The notes under the pieces are model-generated. The model did not search any database. It saw nothing but the letters and a program-made list of their open reading frames with translations, and was not told the origin of the DNA. DNA of 64,000 nucleotides. It comes from Herbaspirillum chlorophenolicum (GTDB lineage: Bacteria; Pseudomonadota; Gammaproteobacteria; Burkholderiales; Burkholderiaceae_D). Positions 1 through 11,482 of this stretch are shown here, piece after piece (the first letter of the stretch is position 1; the number at the start of each line of letters is the position of its first letter). The DNA is taken from the NCBI RefSeq assembly GCF_001189955.1, contig NZ_LFLT01000010.1, forward strand, positions 62,001 through 126,000. The letters run 5' to 3'. The position numbers were made by a program, and so were the translations under genes.

Positions 1-683
1 ACATGGTATTTACCGCCAACGGCGGCCTGGTGCTGGAGGACAAGGTGGTGCTGTCGCGCTTTCGCCATGCCGAGCGCCAGGGGGAGGAAGCGCATTTCGC
101 CGGATGGTTCGCGGAACAGGGTTTGCGCGTGCTGCGCATGCCTGATGCGATCGCCTTCGAAGGCGCCGGCGACGCCTTGCTGGACCGGCAGTCCGAACTG
201 CTATGGATGGGGTACGGCCATCGCACCGACGTGCGTGCTGCGCCGTTGATCGCCGGCTGGCTGGACATCGAAGTGCAATCGCTGCAACTGGCCGATCCGC
301 GCTTCTATCATCTGGATACCTGTTTCTGTCCGCTCGAAGGCGGCCATGTGATGTACTACCCGGCCGCGTTCGATGCCGCTTCGCAAAAGGCGATCTCCTG
401 CCGGGTGCCGCAGCAGCGGCGCATTGTCGTCGGCGAGCAGGATGCACTGGATTTCGCCTGCAATACCGTCAATGCCGGCCGCCATGTGTTCCTGAACCGG
501 GCCTCGCCGCCATTGCGCACACAGCTGGAGGACAAGGGATTCGAGGTGCATGAGACACCGTTGTCCGAATTCATGAAGGCTGGCGGCGCCGCCAAGTGCC
601 TGACCCTCAAGTTGACGGAACCGCGCCGGCGCGCGGCCAATGCCGGCCGGCTGGCGGAGGGGACGGTGCGCTTGTCGGCGTAA
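1..683 (+). CDS. Amidinotransferase / dimethylarginine dimethylaminohydrolase-family protein (3' part)
   Basis: The 5' end is outside the window; the reading frame is open from base 1 and ends with TAA at 681-683. The visible 226 residues match the arginine deiminase/DDAH fold. The start resembles the substrate-binding segment VFTANGG. A central FYHLDTCF holds the catalytic His and Asp, and GGAAKCLTLKL near the C terminus holds the nucleophilic Cys. These enzymes cleave guanidino substrates (arginine, methylarginine) to citrulline and an amine through a covalent Cys intermediate. The exact substrate cannot be told, and the CtlX-like branch is also possible. It converges with the nucleosidase gene 3 bp away. 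Confidence 0.85.
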   Translation, partial: MVFTANGGLVLEDKVVLSRFRHAERQGEEAHFAGWFAEQGLRVLRMPDAIAFEGAGDALLDRQSELLWMGYGHRTDVRAAPLIAGWLDIEVQSLQLADPRFYHLDTCFCPLEGGHVMYYPAAFDAASQKAISCRVPQQRRIVVGEQDALDFACNTVNAGRHVFLNRASPPLRTQLEDKGFEVHETPLSEFMKAGGAAKCLTLKLTEPRRRAANAGRLAEGTVRLSA

Positions 684-686
684 GGC

Positions 687-1277
687 TTACCTGCCGATCA
701 CCAGCGGCAGGTGGCGCCAGAACAGTTCCGCGCCCAGATGCACCTTGTCTTGCCAGTCGCTGGCCGAATCGTCGTCGGCGCCGTCGGTGATGAACTTGAA
801 GGCGCGCCAGGGCACGCCGAAGTGGCGGCACACGCGGGCGATGGCGAACAGCTCCATGTCCACCAGGTCGATCTTCTGCTGCAGCAGCCAGTCGTCGGTG
901 GCGGTGACGAAGCTGTCGCCGGTGCCGCACACCACACCGGGATAGCCCGATTCCAGCCGCGCCGGCTGCTCGGTTTCGCTCACCAAGGGCGTGACGCCGC
1001 GCGGCGCCAGCGGCATGGCCATCATGTCGCGCTGGACTACGGCGGCCACTTCCAGCAGGCCATCGTGCAGAGGGTCGATCTTGCCGGCGGTGCCGAAGTT
1101 GATCACCAGCTCGGGTTTGCCGGCCAGGATGCGCTGGGCCGTGTGCAGGGCGGCATTGACCTTGCCGACGCCGCAGTAGACCACTTCCACGTTGGGAGGG
1201 GCATCGGCGGCGTCGAGTTCGCTTTCAAGGGCGGCGAGGATGACGATGCGGGAGAACGGGTTCGAAGGCTGTGACAT
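687..1277 (-). CDS. mtnN: 5'-methylthioadenosine/S-adenosylhomocysteine nucleosidase family protein
   Basis: 196 residues, shorter than the usual ~230. The nucleosidase-phosphorylase fold is recognisable from the N-terminal VILAALESEL, the GVGKVNAA and INFGTAGKI glycine loops, and the C-terminal VDMELFAIARVC...FITDGAD. That last block supplies the substrate-binding Met-Glu and the catalytic Asp. The enzyme would split adenine from methylthioadenosine or S-adenosylhomocysteine in the cytoplasm. It is transcribed away from metH, which remethylates the homocysteine made after SAH breakdown, so the two fit one methyl-cycle locus. A related nucleosidase specificity cannot be excluded. Confidence 0.85.
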   Translation of the reverse strand: MSQPSNPFSRIVILAALESELDAADAPPNVEVVYCGVGKVNAALHTAQRILAGKPELVINFGTAGKIDPLHDGLLEVAAVVQRDMMAMPLAPRGVTPLVSETEQPARLESGYPGVVCGTGDSFVTATDDWLLQQKIDLVDMELFAIARVCRHFGVPWRAFKFITDGADDDSASDWQDKVHLGAELFWRHLPLVIGR

Positions 1278-1355
1278 GGGATGTTGTTGTTTTGAAATGT
1301 TGCGATCTTGCCGGGCGCAAGCGCCCGCCGCTGGGGAAGGATAGCCCCTTTGGCG

Positions 1356-1361
1356 TATAAT
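1356..1361 (+). promoter_or_regulatory. Candidate -10 box of the metH promoter
   Basis: A perfect TATAAT lies 104 bp before the metH start. No good -35 hexamer is present 16-18 bp upstream (a G-rich stretch is found instead), so an activator may be needed. Transcription would start near 1368, just before the hairpin at 1383-1412. Confidence 0.4.
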
Positions 1362-1382
1362 TTAGCCATATTTTTTCGCCCT

Positions 1383-1412
1383 AAAACCGGCCCTGCGACG
1401 GCCGTTTTTTTT
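1383..1412 (+). terminator. Terminator-like hairpin in the metH leader
   Basis: A 5-bp CGGCC/GGCCG stem is extended across one mismatch by four A-T pairs and is followed by eight T residues. It lies downstream of the putative -10 box and upstream of the metH start, so it would sit inside the leader. It could be an attenuator or simply insulate the divergent genes. Confidence 0.5.
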
Positions 1413-1464
1413 GTCCCGGCTCCGGGACATGGCGCATTTCCGCTCCAAGACGAGAACCAGCCAG

Positions 1465-5208
<3,744 letters not shown>

Positions 5209-5260
5209 GAACCTGAATGCGCTATTGAATTCGTATACCGTCCTGCTATCATCCTGCGCC

Positions 5261-5557
5261 ATGATCGATTCCGCCGACAACGCCACCCATCCGCTGCCCG
5301 TGACCGGGGCCACGCGCCTGCACTTTTCAGATGCCTCGCGCAGCACCTTTACGGTAGACCTCGGCCAGGACTTGCTGGGCGACTGGATTCTGACCCAGAC
5401 CTGGGGCGGCACGCAGATGCAGCGCGGCGGCGGCAAGCGCATCGTGGTCGACGGCCATGAAGCGGGCCTGCTGATGCTGCAGAAGATCGCGCAGAAGAAA
5501 GAGCGCAACGGTTATGACCAGGTGCATCCGTATCATGTGCGTTCGCATTGGCTGTAA
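5261..5557 (+). CDS. Small WGR-domain protein
   Basis: 98 residues beginning at the ATG at 5261. The segment ILTQTWGGTQMQRGGGKRI (about 43-61) followed by a helix with KIAQKKERNGY matches the WGR fold seen in PARP enzymes and in small stand-alone bacterial proteins. The signature Arg is replaced by Gly here (Trp48-Gly49-Gly50). WGR domains are thought to bind nucleic acid; the role of the bacterial stand-alone form is unknown. It follows metH by 52 bp and is closed by a strong terminator, so the two may be co-transcribed. Confidence 0.75.
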   Translation: MIDSADNATHPLPVTGATRLHFSDASRSTFTVDLGQDLLGDWILTQTWGGTQMQRGGGKRIVVDGHEAGLLMLQKIAQKKERNGYDQVHPYHVRSHWL

Positions 5558-5577
5558 CGCTTCGCCGTCAGCTTCTG

Positions 5578-5612
5578 ACAAAGGCCGTCCGTTGGGCGGC
5601 CTTTGTTTTTTT
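5578..5612 (+). terminator. Rho-independent terminator after the WGR gene
   Basis: A perfect 10-bp stem (ACAAAGGCCG / CGGCCTTTGT) with a 9-nt loop is followed by a run of T. It ends the metH-WGR unit. Confidence 0.9.
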
Positions 5613-5814
5613 GGCCTCTTCCGCATGGCCTTGGCGGAGATGCGATCCAGTGCTTTGCTTGCTGTTGCGCGCAGTCTGATGTGGCGCCTGCAGCCAAAAT
5701 GCCACCGTGTTAGTCTGTGCAGCTCACGCCGCCACCCGGGCGGCATGATGTCGAAACGATAAAAACAACAAGCGCGCCGGCCTCATCTTCAATATAAGAA
5801 TACGGAGAAAAACA

Positions 5815-7059
5815 GTGGATTCCAGTCCATCCATCCAGGCGGCAAGCCTGCATCAGGTCGATTCGCCTTACGCCGCCATGCGGCTCTTCATCACGCTGAT
5901 CCTGATGATCGTCGGCGCCAGCGGCATGTATGTAGTGGCGGTGGTGCTGCCGGAGGTGCAGGCCGATTTCGGCGTCGAGCGTGGCATGGCCTCGTTGCCG
6001 TACACGCTGACAATGCTGGGGGTGGGCGTAGGCGGCATGATGATGGGACGCCTGGCCGACAAGGCCGGCATTACCGTACCGCTGATGCTGGGCGGCGCCT
6101 GTCTCGGTGGCGGGTTTATCGTGGCGGCGCTGGCGCCCAATATCTGGGCCTTCATGGCGGCGCACTGTATCCTGATCGGCCTGCTCGGCACGTCGGCGAC
6201 CTTTTCGCCGCTGGTGGCCGATACCTCCTTGTGGTTCCTCAAGCGGCGCGGCATTGCTGTCGCGGTATGCGCCAGCGGCAATTATCTGGGCGGCGCCATC
6301 TGGCCGCCGATCGTGCAGCATTTCGTCGGCGTGGTGGGCTGGCGGCAAACCTATATCGGGTTGGGCATCTTCTGCGCCGTTGTCATGTGCTTGCTGGCCT
6401 TGCTGATGCGTGCGCGTCCGCCGTCGCTGGCGACGGGCGTCAATACCGCGCGCGCCGGCGCCGGCAACCGACCCTTCGGCTTGTCCACCCGCCAGGCGCA
6501 ACTGCTGTTGTGCGTGGCCGGCGTGGCCTGTTGCGTGGCGATGGCGATGCCGCAGGTGCATATCGTCGCCTATTGCGGCGACCTCGGTTTCGGTCCTGCA
6601 CGCGGCGCGCAGATGCTGTCGCTGATGCTGGCCTGCGGGGTGGTGAGCAGGCTGGTGTCGGGTGCGATTTGCGACCGGATCGGCGGCTTGCGCACGCTGC
6701 TGCTGGGTTCTGTCTTGCAATGCGTGTCGCTGCTGCTGTTCCTGCCGTTTGACGGGCTGGCTTCCCTGTACGTGATTTCGGCGCTGTTCGGCCTGTTCCA
6801 GGGCGGCATCGTGCCATCCTATGCGATTATCGTGCGCGAGTATTTCCCGGCGGCCGAGGCCGGGCAGCGCGTGGGCGCGGTCATCATGTGCACCATGTTC
6901 GGCATGGCGCTGGGCGGCTGGATGTCGGGCAAGATCTTCGACCTCACCGGTTCCTATCACGCGGCGTTTGCCAATGGCATAGGCTGGAACCTGGTCAACC
7001 TTTCCATTGCATTCCTGTTGCTCATGCGGGTGCGCGGCGCTCGCCTGAAGACGGCCTGA
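5815..7059 (+). CDS. MFS transporter
   Basis: 414 residues with about twelve hydrophobic segments, a short charged N terminus and a central loop near residues 200-220. The motif GRLADKAG between helices 2 and 3 is the major facilitator motif A, and GAICDRIGG is its second-half equivalent. It is an inner-membrane secondary transporter; the substrate cannot be told, though monocarboxylate/cyanate-type members look most similar. The GTG at 5815 is chosen because ACGGAG lies 7 bp before it. It has no close partner gene. Confidence 0.85.
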   Translation: MDSSPSIQAASLHQVDSPYAAMRLFITLILMIVGASGMYVVAVVLPEVQADFGVERGMASLPYTLTMLGVGVGGMMMGRLADKAGITVPLMLGGACLGGGFIVAALAPNIWAFMAAHCILIGLLGTSATFSPLVADTSLWFLKRRGIAVAVCASGNYLGGAIWPPIVQHFVGVVGWRQTYIGLGIFCAVVMCLLALLMRARPPSLATGVNTARAGAGNRPFGLSTRQAQLLLCVAGVACCVAMAMPQVHIVAYCGDLGFGPARGAQMLSLMLACGVVSRLVSGAICDRIGGLRTLLLGSVLQCVSLLLFLPFDGLASLYVISALFGLFQGGIVPSYAIIVREYFPAAEAGQRVGAVIMCTMFGMALGGWMSGKIFDLTGSYHAAFANGIGWNLVNLSIAFLLLMRVRGARLKTA

Positions 7060-7183
7060 GCGCCGTTCAGGGGGCGGGGGCCGTCCGTTGCGGTTGGCAT
7101 CCTGGCGGCTTTCCGCTACGCTTGTGGATGGCGAGAAATTTGCGCCATCCCGATAACGATTTGCCACCCTCCCTGCGTCCAGC

Positions 7184-7873
7184 ATGTTGATCCTGTTCCT
7201 CAAAGCGGCCATCCTGATCCCGATCACGCTGCTGCCGATCCTGAACCCGCTTGGCATCGCCCCGGTGTTCGCCAACTTGCTGGGCAATGTCAGCCGCAAG
7301 ACGGAAAAGAAGATCGCGCGCCAGGTGGCGATCAATTGCTGGTTCATGCTGGTGGGGGCGATTTTCATCGGTTCGCACGTGCTGTCGTTCTTCGGTATTT
7401 CGCTGCCTATCGTGCGTGTCGGCGGCGGCTTGCTGGTGGCGGTATCGGGCTGGAAACTGCTCTCCAACAACAGCCAGGACTCGGCCATTCCCAACCAGGT
7501 GGCCAAAACCTACGACGAAGACCTGCCGGATGAGGAAATCAAGGCCCGCAGTTTCTATCCGCTGAGTTTTCCATTGACCGTCGGGCCAGGCACCATCGCG
7601 GCATCGATCACGCTGGGCGCGAACACGCCCACGCGTTTGCTGGACTGGGTGATTTCGGTGGGGAGTGCGGCCTTCGGCGCGGCGCTGACCGCGCTGGCGA
7701 TTTTCCTGTGCTACAACTATGCGCAAAAGCTGGTGAACCTGATGGGGCGCCTGGGTACGATGGTGGTATTGCGCTTGTCGGCGTTCATCTTGTTGTGCAT
7801 CGGTATCCAGATCTTCTGGTCGGGCGCGGCGGCCTTGCTGGCGGAGGCCGGCATCAGTGGCGTAGCGCCTTGA
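7184..7873 (+). CDS. MarC family integral membrane protein
   Basis: 229 residues with six predicted transmembrane segments. The first segment LLPILNPLGIAPVF and the fourth, SFPLTVGPGTIAA, are the family signatures (NPxG and TxGPG blocks). The family was once thought to affect multiple antibiotic resistance, a link since withdrawn, and its transport role is unsettled. It converges with the LON-domain gene, 27 bp apart, without a clear terminator between them. Confidence 0.88.
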   Translation: MLILFLKAAILIPITLLPILNPLGIAPVFANLLGNVSRKTEKKIARQVAINCWFMLVGAIFIGSHVLSFFGISLPIVRVGGGLLVAVSGWKLLSNNSQDSAIPNQVAKTYDEDLPDEEIKARSFYPLSFPLTVGPGTIAASITLGANTPTRLLDWVISVGSAAFGAALTALAIFLCYNYAQKLVNLMGRLGTMVVLRLSAFILLCIGIQIFWSGAAALLAEAGISGVAP

Positions 7874-7900
7874 GAACCTGTTCCTGGGGTTGATGGCTGA

Positions 7901-8545
7901 TTATTTCAGCCAGCCTAGTTCATCCAGCGCATCCTGCACCAGTTCCAGCCGCACCAAGGGATTGTTCAGCGCCAGCAGCGCTTGCTTTATCTCGACCGGC
8001 ACCGGCATCATCTCGGCCCAGCGGTTGGCGACCCAGCCGCAATCGTTGAGCTTGAACGGTGGGGCGATCGGTATCTCACTCTCCGGCAAGCCCTGGCGCA
8101 TCACCGATTGCAGCAGATGCTCCAGCGCTTGCGATGTGTTCATCAGTTCTTCGGGAATTGCCACCGCATGGTCGGCTTCCATCATCTCCACTTCGGCCGT
8201 CCATAGCCCATGCTTTTGCTGCTCCGCCTGCAGGATGCGAAAGCGCGCGGCGCCGCTGCAGGCAATGCGCATCAGGCCCGCCGAGGGGGTGGACCATTCG
8301 TTGATGCTGGCTATCGTCCCGACGCCGACGAAACGCTCCATGTGGCCCGGCCGGCGCACTTCGGAACCTTCCGTCAGCGCCACCACGCCGAAGCTGCTGC
8401 CCTCGGCAACGCATTTTCCGATCATGTCGAGGTAGCGCACTTCGAAGATCTGCAAGGGCAGGCGGCCATCGGGAAACAAGGTGCTGGCCAGCGGAAACAG
8501 CGGGATGGTCTGGGTCGAAATCGGTGGGCGGGGTGCGGCGGGCAT
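7901..8545 (-). CDS. LON peptidase substrate-binding domain protein
   Basis: 214 residues. TIPLFPLASTLFPDGRLPLQIFE is the classic opening of the Lon N-terminal domain, and FGVVALTEGSE continues it. There is no AAA ATPase or protease part, so this is the stand-alone form common in proteobacteria. It may bind unfolded protein or act as an adaptor; no function is proven. It lies 28 bp downstream of spoVR on the same strand, so it may be the last gene of the yeaG operon. Confidence 0.88.
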   Translation of the reverse strand: MPAAPRPPISTQTIPLFPLASTLFPDGRLPLQIFEVRYLDMIGKCVAEGSSFGVVALTEGSEVRRPGHMERFVGVGTIASINEWSTPSAGLMRIACSGAARFRILQAEQQKHGLWTAEVEMMEADHAVAIPEELMNTSQALEHLLQSVMRQGLPESEIPIAPPFKLNDCGWVANRWAEMMPVPVEIKQALLALNNPLVRLELVQDALDELGWLK

Positions 8546-8573
8546 AGTCAGTTTCGCGCAAGCGCATGCACGG

Positions 8574-10103
8574 TCATGTGCGCAGCATATACCGGTTTTC
8601 CGCCACGCATTCGTAGCGCTGCACGATATAGCCGTTGTCGTCCACGCTCTCCAAGTAGACGTCGAATTGCCATAGCCGCGCCATGTGGCGCAACACTTCG
8701 TTGGTGCTGTCGCCCAGCGAGCGGCCGTCGCTGCGGAAATGGCGCAGCGTCAGGCTGCGGTTGCCGCGCGTGTTGACCGACCATACCTGGATATTGGGCT
8801 CGCGGTGGTTGATGTCGTACTGGCGCGAGAGCGCCTGGCGCACATACTGGTAGCCGCGCTCGTTGTGGATGGCCGAGACTTCCATTTCGCTGCGGGCCTC
8901 GTCGTCGAGCACCGCGAACATGCGCATATCGCGCATCAGCTTGGGCGACAGGTACTGCGCCACGAAGCTCTCATCCTTGAAATTGCGCATCACGTGGTGC
9001 AGGGTTTCCAGCCAATCGCGGCCGGCGATGTCGGGAAACCACTCGCGGTCCTCATTGGTCGGGTCTTCGCAGATGCGGCGGATGTCGCTCATCATCGAAA
9101 AGCCCAGTGCATACGGGTTGATGCCGTTGTAATAGGGCTTGGTGATGGGCGGCTGGAACACCACGTTGCTGTGCGAATGCAGGAACTCCATCATGAAGCC
9201 GTCGGTCAGCCGGCCCTGGTCGTACAGTGTATTCAGCAGCGTGTAATGCCAGAACGTGGCCCAGCCTTCGTTCATCACCTGGGTCTGGCGCTGCGGATAA
9301 AAATACTGGCCGACCTTGCGCACGATGCGCACCACTTCGCGTTCCCAGGGCTCCAGCAGCGGCGCATTCTTTTCGGCGAAGTACAGCAGGTTCTCCTGCG
9401 GTTCCGGCGGGAAGCGTTCTTCGACCAGCGCAGTGGCCGCTTCCTTCTTCGCCGGCAGTGTGCGCCACAATTCATTGACCTGCGACTGCAGGTAGGTTTC
9501 GCGCTCGCGCTGGCGCGCCCGTTCCTGGGACAGCGACAGGTGTTGCGGGCGCTTGTAGCGGTCCACGCCGTAGTTCATCAGGGCATGGCAGGAGTCCAGC
9601 AGTTCCTCGACCCGCTCGAAACCATGTCTTTCCTCGCACTCGGCGATGTAGTTGCGGGCGTACACCAGGTAGTCGATGATGGCGCTGGCATCGGTCCACA
9701 GCTGGAACAGGTAGTTGCCTTTGAAAAAGGAATTGTGGCCATAGGCCGCGTGCGCGATGACCAGCGCCTGCATGGTCATCGTGTTTTCTTCCATCAGGTA
9801 GGCGATGCAGGGATCGGAGTTGATCACGATTTCATAAGCCAGGCCCATCTGGCCGCGCTTGTAGTCGCGCTCGGTCAGCATGAAATGCTTGCCGTAGGAC
9901 CAGTGCCGGTAGTTCACCGGCATGCCGTGCGAGGCGTAGGCATCCATCATCTGCTCGGCCGAGATGATCTCCAGCTGGATCGGATAGATGTCCAGCTTGT
10001 ATCCCGCCGCCACGCGTGCGATCTCGTCGTTGTAGCGTTCGATCAGGTCGAAGGTCCAGTCCGACGGGCAGGGCAGCGGATCGTACTTGAAGCGGCTGTT
10101 CAT
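8574..10103 (-). CDS. spoVR: SpoVR family protein (YcgB)
   Basis: 509 residues, the normal length. WTFDLIERYNDEIARVA, GMPVNYRHWSYGK and HSHSNVVFQPP match the SpoVR family. The protein is cytoplasmic; in Bacillus it affects the spore cortex and in non-sporing bacteria it travels with YeaG and YeaH as a general-stress module. The start overlaps the yeaH stop by 4 bp, which points to translational coupling. The molecular activity is not known. Confidence 0.93.
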   Translation of the reverse strand: MNSRFKYDPLPCPSDWTFDLIERYNDEIARVAAGYKLDIYPIQLEIISAEQMMDAYASHGMPVNYRHWSYGKHFMLTERDYKRGQMGLAYEIVINSDPCIAYLMEENTMTMQALVIAHAAYGHNSFFKGNYLFQLWTDASAIIDYLVYARNYIAECEERHGFERVEELLDSCHALMNYGVDRYKRPQHLSLSQERARQRERETYLQSQVNELWRTLPAKKEAATALVEERFPPEPQENLLYFAEKNAPLLEPWEREVVRIVRKVGQYFYPQRQTQVMNEGWATFWHYTLLNTLYDQGRLTDGFMMEFLHSHSNVVFQPPITKPYYNGINPYALGFSMMSDIRRICEDPTNEDREWFPDIAGRDWLETLHHVMRNFKDESFVAQYLSPKLMRDMRMFAVLDDEARSEMEVSAIHNERGYQYVRQALSRQYDINHREPNIQVWSVNTRGNRSLTLRHFRSDGRSLGDSTNEVLRHMARLWQFDVYLESVDDNGYIVQRYECVAENRYMLRT

Positions 10104-11365
10104 GCATGCACCTGTTTTTCAAAGAGTTCGCGGAACACCGGGTAGATCTCGGCAGCCGATTGCACCTTCTTCATGGCGAAGTGCGGGTGCGAATCGATCA
10201 GTTGCAGGTACTCGGTCCACAGGTTTTGTTCCGGCTCGGCCACCTGGATGTAGGCGAAGTAGCGCGTCAGCGGCAGGATGGCGTTTTCCAGGAGCTCACG
10301 GCACTTGGGAGAGTCGTCGTTCCAGTTGTCGCCGTCGGATGCCTGGGCGCCGTAGATGTTCCATTCGCTGGGGGGATAGCGTTTGGTGATGATGTCGTGC
10401 ATCAGTTCCAGCGCGCTGGAGACCACGGTGCCGCCGCTTTCCTGCGAATGGAAGAAGGTCTCCTCGTCGACTTCGTCGGCGCGCGTGTGGTGGCGGATGA
10501 ACACCACCTCGATGTGCTCGTAATTGCGCGTCAGGAACAGGTAAAGCAGGATGAAGAAGCGCTTGGAGAGATCCTTGCGCTGCTCGTCCATCGAGCCCGA
10601 AACGTCCATCACGCAGAACATCACGGCGCGGCTGGACGGCTGCGGCTGGCGCACGCGGTTGACGTAGCGCAGGTCGAACGGGTCGATGAAGGGAATGCGC
10701 CAGATACGCGAGCGCACATGGTGGATCTCTTCTTCCAGCAACTTGATTTCCGGCAGATGCTCGTTCGGATTGCGGTTGAGTTCGTTCAACTGCTCTTCAA
10801 GTTCCTCCAGCTTGCTCTGCAGCGGCGCCCCCAGCGCGATGCGCCGTCCCAGCGAGCTGCGCAGCGAGCGCACGATATCGATGTTGGTGGGCGACCCATC
10901 CACCGAATAGCCGGCACGCATGTTCTTCCAGTTGGGAAGCGTCATCAGGTTGGTTTCCACCAGCCGCGGCAGCTCCAGGTCTTCGAAGAAGTACTGCATG
11001 AATTCTTCACGCGTCAGTTCGAAGGTGAAGTCATCTTCTCCTTCGCCCTCGTTGCTGGCGGCGCTGCCGCCTTCACCGCCGCCGCCGTTTTGGCGCGGGA
11101 TGCGGTCGCCCTGCAGGTAATCCTGGTTGCCCGGATGCACGGCCTCGCGCCGGCCGCCCTTGCCGTGATGGAAGAAGGGCTCCGAGACATCCTTGCGCGG
11201 AATGCTGATGCTTTTGGATTGTTCGAGATCGGTGATGCTGCGGTCGCGGATCGCATCCGCCACCGAGCGTTGGATATGCCCACGGAAACGCCGCAGGAAG
11301 CGCTCCCGGTTGGCAATGCCCTTGTTTTTGCCAGCTAGCCTACGGTCGATAATCTGATGCAGCAC
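10100..11365 (-). CDS. yeaH: YeaH/YhbH family protein (DUF444)
   Basis: 421 residues. The N terminus (DRRLAGKNKGIANRERFLRR) is the family signature, a glycine-rich low-complexity patch follows near residues 85-110, and the C-terminal half is von Willebrand A-like with FCVMDVSGSMDEQ (DxSxS metal site). It is the middle gene of the yeaG-yeaH-spoVR operon, which in enterobacteria is induced by starvation and stress. YeaH is thought to work with the YeaG kinase, but no activity is established. Confidence 0.93.
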   Translation of the reverse strand: MLHQIIDRRLAGKNKGIANRERFLRRFRGHIQRSVADAIRDRSITDLEQSKSISIPRKDVSEPFFHHGKGGRREAVHPGNQDYLQGDRIPRQNGGGGEGGSAASNEGEGEDDFTFELTREEFMQYFFEDLELPRLVETNLMTLPNWKNMRAGYSVDGSPTNIDIVRSLRSSLGRRIALGAPLQSKLEELEEQLNELNRNPNEHLPEIKLLEEEIHHVRSRIWRIPFIDPFDLRYVNRVRQPQPSSRAVMFCVMDVSGSMDEQRKDLSKRFFILLYLFLTRNYEHIEVVFIRHHTRADEVDEETFFHSQESGGTVVSSALELMHDIITKRYPPSEWNIYGAQASDGDNWNDDSPKCRELLENAILPLTRYFAYIQVAEPEQNLWTEYLQLIDSHPHFAMKKVQSAAEIYPVFRELFEKQVHA

Positions 11366-11394
11366 TGTCCGTTCTCCTGCTGGTCCTCAGCGGG

Positions 11395-11472
11395 CGGGCT
11401 GTCGCGGCAGTCTTTGCAGACAGCCCGAATGTGTTGCCGGCGCACACCGGTCGCTGAAGAACCGGTGCGCGC
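11395..11472 (-). repeat. Two hairpins in the yeaG-yeaH intergenic gap
   Basis: The 117-bp gap holds two inverted repeats. One is a perfect 9-bp stem at 11395-11403 / 11419-11427. The other has 11 of 12 paired positions at 11440-11451 / 11461-11472. Neither has a T run in the direction of transcription. They may mark an RNA-processing or stability site that separates yeaG from yeaH expression. Confidence 0.6.
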
Positions 11473-11482
11473 CAAACGCGGC

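Noticed and set aside
1278-1464. SAH, SAM or cobalamin riboswitch upstream of metH
   Set aside because: Only a short GC hairpin with a T run is present; none of the conserved cores of these riboswitches could be matched.
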